The position numbers and the translations under genes are program-made. From Betaproteobacteria bacterium HGW-Betaproteobacteria-16 (GTDB taxonomy: Bacteria; Pseudomonadota; Gammaproteobacteria; Burkholderiales; Burkholderiaceae_C), in the NCBI GenBank assembly GCA_002840835.1, contig PHCQ01000042.1, positions 1 to 52,628 of the forward strand: 52,628 bases of DNA. The letters are read 5' to 3'. The notes below the pieces were generated by a model. That model searched no databases and was not told the DNA's origin. It saw only the letters and a list, made by a program, of their open reading frames with translations. Within the stretch, counting starts at the first letter, position 1, and each line of letters begins with the position of its first letter. Shown one piece after another: positions 45,767-52,628 of this stretch.

Positions 45767-48592
45767 TCAGGGTTGCGCCACGTCAAGCACGGGCGCCCGG
45801 TCCACACACACCGCGCAGTATTTCAGCTCGGCGATCTTGCCCACCGGGTCCAGGGCCGGGTTCGTCAGCAAGTTGGCTGCCGCTTCCGCATAGGCAAACG
45901 GGATGAAGGCGGTGTTGGCGGGCATGCCGCTGTCCAGCCGCACCGCCAGCCGCACTTCGCCCCGGCGCGAACGCACCTGCGCCAGTTCGCCCGCCTGCAG
46001 CCCCAGCCTGGCGGCGGTGTCCGGATGCAGGCTGAGCATCGGCCCGGGTTCCACCGCGTCGAGCACGGTGCTGCGGCGCGTCATGCTGCCGGTGTGCCAG
46101 TGCTCGAGCTGGCGACCGGTGATCAGCACCATCGGGTAATCGCTGTCGGGCATCTCGTCTGGTGGCGTGAGCACGGCCGCCACCAGCCGTGCGCGTCCCG
46201 TGGCGGTCGGAAAGCCGTCGGTGAACACCACGGAATGGCCAGGGTCGTTTTCGTCAGCCACCGGGTAGGTGACCGCGCCTTCCCGTTGCAGGCGCGACCA
46301 GGACAGGCCGGCGATGCTGGGCATGAGGCTGCGCATTTCTTCGAACACGGCGCCGATGCCGTGCGCCGTGCCGTCGGCGGCGATGTTGTACGTCCAGGCG
46401 AGCCCGAGCCGACGCGCCAGTTGCTCGGTGATCCAGGCGTCGGCGCGCGCATTCCCCGGTGCCGGCACGGCCTTGCGGCCCAGTTGCACGCAGCGGTCGG
46501 TGTTGGTCACGCTGCCGGTCTTCTCGGGCCAGGCGGTGGCAGGCAGGATCACATCGGCCAGGCCGGCTGTTTCGGTCAGGAAGATATCTTGTACCACCAG
46601 GTGGTCCAGCCGGGCCAGGGCCTCGCGGGCGTGGTTGGCGTCGGGGTCGCTCATGGCGGGGTTTTCACCCTGGATCAGCATGGCGCGGATCTGGCCATCG
46701 AAGGCGGCGTCGATGATCTCCACCACGGTTAATCCCGCCTCGCTACCCAGCGTGCCCGGCGGCACGCCCCAGAGCTGCTCGGCCTTTTCACGCACCGCGG
46801 GTTCAGACACGCGCTGGTAGTCGGGCAACACCATGGGAATCAGGCCGGCGTCGCTGGCGCCCTGCACGTTGTTCTGGCCGCGCAAGGGATGCAGACCGGT
46901 ACCGGGCCGTCCGATCTGGCCAGTGATGAGCGAGAGTGCGATGAGGCAGCGGGCGTTGTCGGTGCCGTGCGTGTGCTGGCTGATGCCCATGCCCCAGAGG
47001 ATCATGCTGTTGCCGGCCGTGGCGTAGGCACGGGCCACTTCGCGCAGGGTGGCGGCGTCGATGCCGCACACGGGCGCCATGGCTTCGGGGCTGAAGTCGG
47101 CCACATGGGCCTTGAGCTGGGCGAAGTCCAGCGTGTGCTTTTCAATGTAGGCCGTATCGGCCAGCCCTTCAAACACGATGGTGTGCAGCAAGGCGTTGAG
47201 CAGGGCCACATCGGTACCCGACTTGAAGCCCAGGTGTTTCCAGGCGTGCCGAGCCAGCTCGGTGCGGCGCGGGTCCGCCATGACCAGGCGGGTGCCGCGC
47301 TTCACCGCGTTCTTGATCCAGGTGGCGCCCACCGGGTGGTTCTGCGCAGGGTTGGCGCCGATGATCAGCACGAAGTCGGCGTGCTGCACGTCGCGCAACG
47401 GGTTGGTGACCACGGCCGAGCCCAGCCCTTCCATGAGCGCGGCCACGCTGGATGCGTGGCACAGCCGCGTGCAGTGGTCCACGTTGTGGGTGCCAAAGGC
47501 AGTGCGAATCAGCTTCTGGAACAGATAGGCCTCTTCGTTGGTGCCCTTGGCCGAACCAAAACCGGCCACCGGACCCAGGCGGCCGCGAGCCGAGGTGCTG
47601 GCCATGGCCCGCCTGAACCCGGCCGCTGCAGCGTCCAGCGCCTCGTCCCAGGTGGCTTCGCGGAACTGCTCGCGAACCTGATCTGGCTTGAGCCGCTGCC
47701 GCACATCGGCGGCGAGCTTTGGCACGCCAGCACGTCGGATCAACGGGCGCGTGAGCCGCTCCGGGCTATGGGCGTAATCAAAACCGAAGCGGCCCTTGAC
47801 ACACAGGCGCCCATCGTTGGCGGGACCTGCCTTGCCTTCGACATGCTGAATGTGATCGTCAGAGACGTGGTAGGTCATCTGGCAACCCACCCCACAGAAT
47901 GGGCAGACCGAGTCCACTTGCTTCTGCGAGGCACTTGCGTAAGCGTCGTTGGCGGGCGCAATGGCCCCTGTGGGGCAGGCCTGTACACATTCGCCACAGG
48001 CCACACAAGTGCTCTGGCCCAAGGGGTCGTTCTGGTCGAACACGATCCGGGCATGACCTCCGCGAAAAGCCAGGCCCAGCACATCGTTGCCCTGCGTTTC
48101 GCGGCAGGCCCGGATGCAGCGCGTGCACTGGATGCAGGCAGACAGGTTCACCGTCATGGCGGGATGACTGGCGTCTGGCGCGGACGCAGCGCGCAGCGGG
48201 AATCGGTCGGGCCGGGCTTCGACGGTTTGAGCCCACAGAGCCAGTTCGCTGTCGTGCTTGAGCACCTGCGTTTCGGGAGCGTCACTGATCAACAGCTCCA
48301 GCACGGTCCTTCTTGCCTGGGTCGCGCGCGGGGATTCCGACTGCACCACCATGCCCGGCGTGGGTGCCCTGCAACACGAAGGTGCCAGCACACGCTCGCC
48401 CTCGATCTCGACCACGCAGGCGCGGCAGTTGCCAGGACTGCGCAAGCCGTCCTGGTGGCACAGGTGAGGAATGGCCACACCCGCGCGCTGCGCCACCTTG
48501 AGCAGGCTCTCACCCGGCGCCGCCTCCACCGCCATACCGTTGAACGTGAACGGAACTGGCGTCATGTCCTCGGGCAAATCCTTTGCGTTCAT
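45767..48592 (-). CDS. fdsA: NAD-dependent formate dehydrogenase, alpha (molybdenum) subunit
   Basis: A 941-residue catalytic subunit that oxidises formate to carbon dioxide in the cytoplasm. The domains in order are: a [2Fe-2S] domain (Cys45, Cys56, Cys59, Cys73), two ferredoxin-type [4Fe-4S] sites (CIQCTRCIRAC, residues 153-163, and CVACGECVQAC, 196-206), a MopB [4Fe-4S] site (CPFCGVGC, 230-237, plus Cys264), and the molybdopterin domains. The metal ligand is Cys378 in CTRLCHASS. The ATG overlaps the stop of the beta subunit gene. Usual downstream genes fdsC and fdsD are absent, and a Usp gene follows instead. Confidence 0.96.
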   Translation of the reverse strand: MNAKDLPEDMTPVPFTFNGMAVEAAPGESLLKVAQRAGVAIPHLCHQDGLRSPGNCRACVVEIEGERVLAPSCCRAPTPGMVVQSESPRATQARRTVLELLISDAPETQVLKHDSELALWAQTVEARPDRFPLRAASAPDASHPAMTVNLSACIQCTRCIRACRETQGNDVLGLAFRGGHARIVFDQNDPLGQSTCVACGECVQACPTGAIAPANDAYASASQKQVDSVCPFCGVGCQMTYHVSDDHIQHVEGKAGPANDGRLCVKGRFGFDYAHSPERLTRPLIRRAGVPKLAADVRQRLKPDQVREQFREATWDEALDAAAAGFRRAMASTSARGRLGPVAGFGSAKGTNEEAYLFQKLIRTAFGTHNVDHCTRLCHASSVAALMEGLGSAVVTNPLRDVQHADFVLIIGANPAQNHPVGATWIKNAVKRGTRLVMADPRRTELARHAWKHLGFKSGTDVALLNALLHTIVFEGLADTAYIEKHTLDFAQLKAHVADFSPEAMAPVCGIDAATLREVARAYATAGNSMILWGMGISQHTHGTDNARCLIALSLITGQIGRPGTGLHPLRGQNNVQGASDAGLIPMVLPDYQRVSEPAVREKAEQLWGVPPGTLGSEAGLTVVEIIDAAFDGQIRAMLIQGENPAMSDPDANHAREALARLDHLVVQDIFLTETAGLADVILPATAWPEKTGSVTNTDRCVQLGRKAVPAPGNARADAWITEQLARRLGLAWTYNIAADGTAHGIGAVFEEMRSLMPSIAGLSWSRLQREGAVTYPVADENDPGHSVVFTDGFPTATGRARLVAAVLTPPDEMPDSDYPMVLITGRQLEHWHTGSMTRRSTVLDAVEPGPMLSLHPDTAARLGLQAGELAQVRSRRGEVRLAVRLDSGMPANTAFIPFAYAEAAANLLTNPALDPVGKIAELKYCAVCVDRAPVLDVAQP

Positions 48593-50361
48593 GCCTTCAC
48601 CCCACCATTCGATGTGCCATCCACCTCGTGTGCAAAAAAGCGCAGCACCGAGTCCACCGGATTCGGCGCCGCCTGCCCCAGCCCGCAGATGGAAGCGTCG
48701 CGCATCACTTGTGACAGATCGCCCAGCCGCGCCCTGTCCCATACCGGTGCCTGCATCAGCTGCACCGACTTGGTGGTGCCGGAGCGGCAAGGCGTGCACT
48801 GGCCGCACGACTCGTGTTCAAAAAACTGCATCAGGTTCAGTGCGGCGTCGCGTGCGCTGTCATGCTGACTCATCACCACCACAGCCATCGAGCCGATGAA
48901 GCTCCCATGTTCGACCAGGGTGTCGAAATCGAGCGGCACATCGGCCAGTGCGGCGGGCAGGATGCCACCGGAGGCACCACCGGGCAGGTAGGCGTAGAGC
49001 TCGTGGCCATTGAGCATGCCACCGGCATGTTCGTCCACCAGCTCGCGCAAGGTGATGCCCGCAGGTGCCAGATGCACACCCGGCTTGTTCACCCGTCCCG
49101 ACACGGAAAATCGTCGCAGCCCACTGCGCCCACGCCGACCCTGACGCGCCAGCCACTCGCCGCCCTTCTCCACGATCTCGGGCAGCCACCACAGTGTTTC
49201 CAGGTTGTGAGCCAGGGTGGGCCGGCCAAACACGCCGTGCATGGCCACGATGGGCGGCTTGAGGCGCGGCAAGCCGCGCTTGCCTTCCACCGATTCGATC
49301 AGCGCCGATTCTTCGCCGCAGATGTAGGCCCCGGCACCGCGCCGCAGTTCGATCTGCGGTGGCACGAAGCCGGGATGCTGCGTGGCCAGGCTGTTCAAAG
49401 CCAGCACCAGCGCATCGAGTTCACGCTGCAGCAGCAAGCGTGCGTCGTGGTACTCGTCGCGCAGGTAGATCCAGATGCGCTCGACGCCAGTCACGTGTGC
49501 GGCGATCAGCATGCCTTCCAGCACCTGCGCGGCGCCTGTGGTCAGCACCTGCCAGTCCTTGAAGGTGCCCACCTCACCTTCGTCGATGTTGACCACCATG
49601 TGCCGCGGCCCGGGTTGTGCTCGCACGGTCTCCCACTTGCGCCAGGCAGGGAAACCTGCCCCACCCAGGCCACGAAGGGCCGAAGCCTTCAGTTCGGCCA
49701 GCACCTGATCGGCCGTCAACGAGCCTTCAAGCAAGCGGCTGAACTGCAGCAAGGCAGGTGCACGGGTCGGCGCTGGCGACAGGTCGCGTGGCCCGGTCTG
49801 GCCCGACTTCAGCAGATCGACCACCGATGGCACCGTCGCCTCGGGGAGTTGGCGTTGGCCGACGCAGGCCGCCGGCGCGCGGTGGCACTGCCCGATGCAG
49901 GGCGCTGCCTCGACCCTCACCCCTGCGTCGCCCTGCAGGTGGTCATGCAGGTCCTTCAACAGGGTCTGCGAGCCCGCCATGGCGCAAGACAAGCTGGTGC
50001 ACACGCGCACCACGCTGGCCGGAACCGCTGCGGCATCGTCCACCACATCGAAGTGATGGTAGAAGCTGGCCACCTCGAACACCTCGACCTGACTCAGGCG
50101 CAAGTGCTCGGCCAGCGCCGCCAGATGGCCGTGGCGCAAGGCCCCTTCGCCGTCCTGCAGCCGGTGCAGGTGTTCGATGAGCAGGTCCGCGCGCGGCGCC
50201 AGCCCCTCGCAGAGGGCCGCCACACGCCGGCTGGCCGCTGGATCGACCTGCCGCCCTTTGGGCGTGGAGCGCGGCCGCTGGCGCGCAGGTTCGGCCACGG
50301 CGCGAAGCGGAATCACGCGGGAACCGGCGGCAGAGCCTGACGCAGGAGAAGTCGTTTTCAT
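48589..50361 (-). CDS. fdsB: Formate dehydrogenase gamma-beta fusion (FdsG-FdsB)
   Basis: A 590-residue protein combining two subunits that are separate in the classical FdsGBA enzyme. Residues about 40-185 are NuoE/FdsG-like with the [2Fe-2S] ligands Cys121, Cys126, Cys155 and Cys159. Residues 200-585 are NuoF/FdsB-like, with the FMN/NAD region GLGGAGFPAWRKW and GAGAYICGEESALIESVEG, and the [4Fe-4S] ligands in SCGQCTPC (519, 522, 525) and Cys559. It passes electrons from FdsA to NAD+. The start at 50361 is uncertain because an in-frame ATG at 50385 exists and neither has a clear ribosome-binding site. It is first in the operon and overlaps fdsA by ATGA. Confidence 0.93.
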   Translation of the reverse strand: MKTTSPASGSAAGSRVIPLRAVAEPARQRPRSTPKGRQVDPAASRRVAALCEGLAPRADLLIEHLHRLQDGEGALRHGHLAALAEHLRLSQVEVFEVASFYHHFDVVDDAAAVPASVVRVCTSLSCAMAGSQTLLKDLHDHLQGDAGVRVEAAPCIGQCHRAPAACVGQRQLPEATVPSVVDLLKSGQTGPRDLSPAPTRAPALLQFSRLLEGSLTADQVLAELKASALRGLGGAGFPAWRKWETVRAQPGPRHMVVNIDEGEVGTFKDWQVLTTGAAQVLEGMLIAAHVTGVERIWIYLRDEYHDARLLLQRELDALVLALNSLATQHPGFVPPQIELRRGAGAYICGEESALIESVEGKRGLPRLKPPIVAMHGVFGRPTLAHNLETLWWLPEIVEKGGEWLARQGRRGRSGLRRFSVSGRVNKPGVHLAPAGITLRELVDEHAGGMLNGHELYAYLPGGASGGILPAALADVPLDFDTLVEHGSFIGSMAVVVMSQHDSARDAALNLMQFFEHESCGQCTPCRSGTTKSVQLMQAPVWDRARLGDLSQVMRDASICGLGQAAPNPVDSVLRFFAHEVDGTSNGGVKA

Positions 50362-50464
50362 GGCCGCAGCGTAGCACTGGGCCATGGGTTTTAATATGTT
50401 CTCCTGTTCATAAATCACCCCTGCGCCAAGACACCGGGCGTACACCTGCTTCAGGCTCATCCAC

Positions 50465-51535
50465 ATGCTGCGCATCACCCTGCAACCCGGCTGGCAGATC
50501 GGTCATGACGACGGCGAGGCCTTGTCTGCCAACACGCTGCTGCAACTGCTTGGCGCCGTCAAGGAGTCCGGCAGCATCGCGCAGGCCGGCAGGGAACTGG
50601 GTCTGTCCTACCGGCACGCCTGGGGCCTGGTTCGCCAGGCCGAACAACTGTTCGGTCAGGCACTGCTCACACGCGGACGCGGACAGGGTTCGTCTTTGAC
50701 CGAACTGGGCCAGACGCTGATCTGGGCGGACGCGAGGATCGGGGCCCGCCTGCAGCCCTTGCTGGAGTCGCTGGCATCTGAAATTGAAGGTGAGCTGGGC
50801 CGTGTGCAACGCAGGCAACGATCCGTGCCCCGGCTGCACGCCAGCCACGGCTTTGCGGTGGCCACCTTGCGCGAACAGTTGAGCGAGCGCAAGGTGCCGT
50901 TCGAATTGCGCTACCGCAACAGCCTGGAAGCCGTGGCTGCGCTGGCCCAGGGCGACTGCGATCTGGCGGGCTTTCACGTGCCGCTGGGTCCATTCGAAGC
51001 AGCTGCGGCGCAGCGCTACCTGCGCTGGTTGAAGCCCGATACGCATCGGCTGCTGCATCTGGCGGTTCGCACACAGGGCCTGTTCGTTGCCGCGGGCAAT
51101 CCACTCAAACTGCGTGGCCTGGCAGATCTGGTTCGGCCGGGCCTTCGCTTCGTGAACCGCCCGGAAGGTTCTGGCACGCGCATGTTGACAGACCTGCTGC
51201 TTCAGCAACAAGGCATTGCATCGCACCGCGTGGCCGGATACGACAACACCGAACTCACGCACGCAGCGGTGGCGGCCTTCGTGGCCAGTGACATGGCCGA
51301 CGCGGGCATCGGGGTGCAGACAGCGGCACACCGCTTCGGCCTGCATTTCATTCCCCTGCTCAAGGAACGCTACTTCTTTGCCATGCCTGCGGATGCGCTG
51401 CAACGCAAGGAATTCAAGCCCATTCTCTCGGTGCTGCAGTCACCCGCCTTTCGGTCAAAGGTGGCCGCGCTCAAGGGCTATGAAGCCGCACGGACAGGCG
51501 ACATCCTGCGCATTGAAGATGCATTCGAGACCTGA
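50465..51535 (+). CDS. ModE/LysR-type regulator with ligand-binding domain, probable fds regulator
   Basis: A 356-residue DNA-binding protein. The N-terminal 100 residues form a winged helix of the ModE/LysR type (LLQLLGAVKESGSIAQAGRELGLSYRHAWGLVRQAE). The remainder is a periplasmic-binding-protein-like sensor (FRFVNRPEGSGTRMLTDLL-like LRFVNRPEGSGTRMLTDLL, AGYDNTELTHAAVAAFVAS). This architecture is found in regulators of molybdenum enzymes and formate dehydrogenase operons. It is divergent from fdsB across 103 bp, so control of fds expression in response to formate, molybdate or another small ligand is likely (inference). Confidence 0.85.
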   Translation: MLRITLQPGWQIGHDDGEALSANTLLQLLGAVKESGSIAQAGRELGLSYRHAWGLVRQAEQLFGQALLTRGRGQGSSLTELGQTLIWADARIGARLQPLLESLASEIEGELGRVQRRQRSVPRLHASHGFAVATLREQLSERKVPFELRYRNSLEAVAALAQGDCDLAGFHVPLGPFEAAAAQRYLRWLKPDTHRLLHLAVRTQGLFVAAGNPLKLRGLADLVRPGLRFVNRPEGSGTRMLTDLLLQQQGIASHRVAGYDNTELTHAAVAAFVASDMADAGIGVQTAAHRFGLHFIPLLKERYFFAMPADALQRKEFKPILSVLQSPAFRSKVAALKGYEAARTGDILRIEDAFET

Positions 51536-51694
51536 GGTGTCGATAGATAGGGATGGTGCGTGAACCGCCGTATCGGCCCTCTTCTCACACGCCAACAACG
51601 TCACACGCGACACAGCGGAAGAGAAAAATCGACGGGCGGTCATCCCGCGCAACGCCTGTCAACACAAGGCTTTGAGCCAATTGCGAGGGCTCAT

Positions 51695-51718
51695 CACGGT
51701 GTGCAATTGCACACCGTG
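51695..51718. promoter_or_regulatory. Perfect 24-bp palindrome, probable operator
   Basis: The left arm CACGGTGTGCAA and the right arm TTGCACACCGTG are exact reverse complements. The site lies immediately upstream of the -35 of the predicted ect promoter. Ectoine operons are often controlled by MarR-type EctR repressors. The regulator here is unknown, and none is encoded in the window. Confidence 0.7.
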
Positions 51719-51720
51719 GG

Positions 51721-51749
51721 TTGCATCTCGCTACGTATGGGTTTAGACT
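51721..51749 (+). promoter_or_regulatory. Sigma-70 promoter of the ectoine operon
   Basis: TTGCAT (51721-51726) and TAGACT (51744-51749) with the ideal 17-bp spacer predict a start near 51756. Confidence 0.65.
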
Positions 51750-51987
51750 AAAAAAGGACTAGGCAGTGAATACGGCCCTGGGTCCACAGACCGCCGCCCC
51801 CGCTTCGCGGGACAGGTGAACGTCTGTTTCGTTCAACGGCCAAAAGGTCGCTTGAGTTCTTTTGTAGGTCCCTTACCCGGGGCCGACCGGTCCGCGTTGC
51901 AGCCTCAGGGCGACAAGCAGATCCGGTTCGCCAGAAGCCGCGAATGCGCACCGTCGCAGCGTGTCTTCACCACAAACAACCCATGGC

Positions 51988-52527
51988 ATGACCGTTTCAG
52001 GCTCGACCACGCTTACCCCTTCTTTTCCCCTCGTTTTTCGATCTGCGCGCCCAGCCGACGGCGCCATGCTGTGGCGGCTGGTGCAAGCTGCCGGCACGCT
52101 CGAACTCAACTCCCAGTATTTCTACCTGCTGCTGGCCACCGACTTCGGTGAGACCTGTCTGATCGCGGAACACGACGGGCAGGCGGTGGGCATGGTGATC
52201 GGCTACCACCCACCCCGCGAACCCGCGACCGCCTTCGTGTGGCAAGTGGGTCTGCTGCCGGAGCACCAGGGCAAAGGCCTTGGTCTGCAGATGCTGATGG
52301 CATGGCTTTCACTGCCAGCCAACAGGCACTGCCAATGGGTCACCGCCACCGTGGCAGACGACAACACCGCCTCGCAGGCCTTGTTCAAACGACTGGCCGC
52401 CGAGCTTCAAACCGGCTGCGAGGTGCGCCCGCACTTCACAGCCGAACACTTCGCGCACGACCACCCTGCGGAACCGCTGTTCCGCATTGGCCCGATCGCG
52501 CGCGACACGCCCTCGCGCGCCAGCTGA
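51988..52527 (+). CDS. ectA: L-2,4-diaminobutyrate acetyltransferase
   Basis: A 179-residue GNAT enzyme that acetylates diaminobutyrate, the second step of ectoine synthesis. Family features are VFRSARPADGAMLWRLVQAAGTLELNS near the N-terminus, YFYLLLATDFGETCLIAE, FVWQVGLLPEHQGKGLG (acetyl-CoA binding) and VTATVADDNTASQALF. I start it at ATG 51988. An in-frame GTG at 51961 is possible, and neither has a visible Shine-Dalgarno sequence. ectB begins 81 bp downstream, so this is the head of an ectABC operon for the compatible solute ectoine. Confidence 0.93.
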   Translation: MTVSGSTTLTPSFPLVFRSARPADGAMLWRLVQAAGTLELNSQYFYLLLATDFGETCLIAEHDGQAVGMVIGYHPPREPATAFVWQVGLLPEHQGKGLGLQMLMAWLSLPANRHCQWVTATVADDNTASQALFKRLAAELQTGCEVRPHFTAEHFAHDHPAEPLFRIGPIARDTPSRAS

Positions 52528-52608
52528 TTTTTTTGTGTGCCCCACGTGCGGCCTGGCCCGCACGCATCACCGAGGCACATCCGTTTTTGCAACGACGAAA
52601 GGACTCCC

Positions 52609-52628
52609 ATGAACATCTTTGAAGAACA
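52609..52628 (+). CDS. ectB: Diaminobutyrate-2-oxoglutarate aminotransferase, first codons (partial)
   Basis: Only ATG and five further codons (MNIFEE) are in the window. They follow ectA with an AAAGGA site 7 nt upstream, and EctB proteins commonly begin MNIFE. The call rests mainly on position. Confidence 0.7.

Larger units (their letters stand above)
51536..51987. other. Control region and leader of the ectoine operon
   Basis: 452 bp without a supported gene. It contains a 24-bp palindrome (51695-51718), a strong promoter (51721-51749) and a predicted leader of about 230 nt with three consecutive hairpins: GGTC/GACC at 51781-51792, CCCGC/GCGGG at 51799-51811 and TGAACG/CGTTCA at 51817-51835. 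The first 150 bp hold nothing I can identify. Confidence 0.65.

Noticed and set aside
46889..48868. Long plus-strand frame opposite fdsA
   Set aside because: It lies wholly within the coding region of the formate dehydrogenase alpha subunit and encodes no recognisable domain.
50395..50412. Possible dyad between fdsB and its regulator (TATG ... CATA)
   Set aside because: Only the outer four bases on each side are complementary, so it is not strong enough to call an operator.
1..52628. CRISPR arrays, transposases, integrases, rRNA and tRNA genes
   Set aside because: I looked through the gaps and coding frames and found no regularly spaced repeats, mobile-element genes or structural RNA genes.

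Overview
The window looks like a chromosomal segment of a high-GC betaproteobacterium, most likely a member of the Comamonadaceae. A Hydrogenophaga-like organism would fit the pigment cluster, the NAD-linked formate dehydrogenase and the phenylacetate genes. This rests on gene content, the S-adenosylhomocysteine riboswitch-ahcY-tlyA-metF order, and recognisable protein families. No database was consulted. No rRNA, tRNA, CRISPR array, transposase or prophage gene was recognised.

1-8223 (minus strand) is a tightly packed operon resembling xanthomonadin-type aryl polyene pigment clusters. In transcription order it holds an FAD-dependent halogenase, an XanB2/FkbO-like chorismatase (hydroxybenzoate starter unit), a MipA/OmpV outer-membrane protein, a PlsC-type acyltransferase, a family 2 glycosyltransferase, a methyltransferase, a CPA2 cation/proton antiporter, an acyl carrier protein and a beta-ketoacyl synthase. 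The synthase frame changes, without a stop, into a fragment of phosphoenolpyruvate synthase at the window edge. This is either a rearrangement or an assembly chimera.

8431-17484 is housekeeping: D-aminoacyl-tRNA deacylase, a CDF metal transporter, TyrS, an M23 peptidase, ErpA, bactofilin, a DUF6776-like protein, ribosomal proteins S9 and L13, RlmJ and a CAP-domain lipoprotein. 17583-21541 is paaABCDE, the ring-1,2-phenylacetyl-CoA epoxidase, behind a perfect 36-bp palindrome that is a probable PaaR operator.

21662-26454 encodes envelope proteins: OmpW with two FNR/ANR-like boxes, an RlpA-like lipoprotein, an alpha/beta-hydrolase lipoprotein and an autotransporter. 26874-30220 is the methyl cycle: metF, tlyA, ahcY and an SAH riboswitch. 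30328-34312 holds a HAD hydrolase, an MFS transporter, a YeeE/YedE transporter, a small membrane protein and a YkgJ-like cysteine-cluster protein.

34312-40386 is one 2024-residue UvrA made of two complete UvrA-like halves. It contains an in-frame palindromic repeat element. 40516-45669 holds an orphan Liv-type binding protein, a DUF1501 gene broken by an internal deletion, its DUF1800 partner and a universal stress protein. 45767-51535 is an NAD-dependent formate dehydrogenase: FdsA, a fused FdsG-FdsB, and a divergent ModE/LysR-like regulator. The window ends in an ectoine operon (ectA and the first codons of ectB) behind a 24-bp palindrome, a good sigma-70 promoter and a structured leader.
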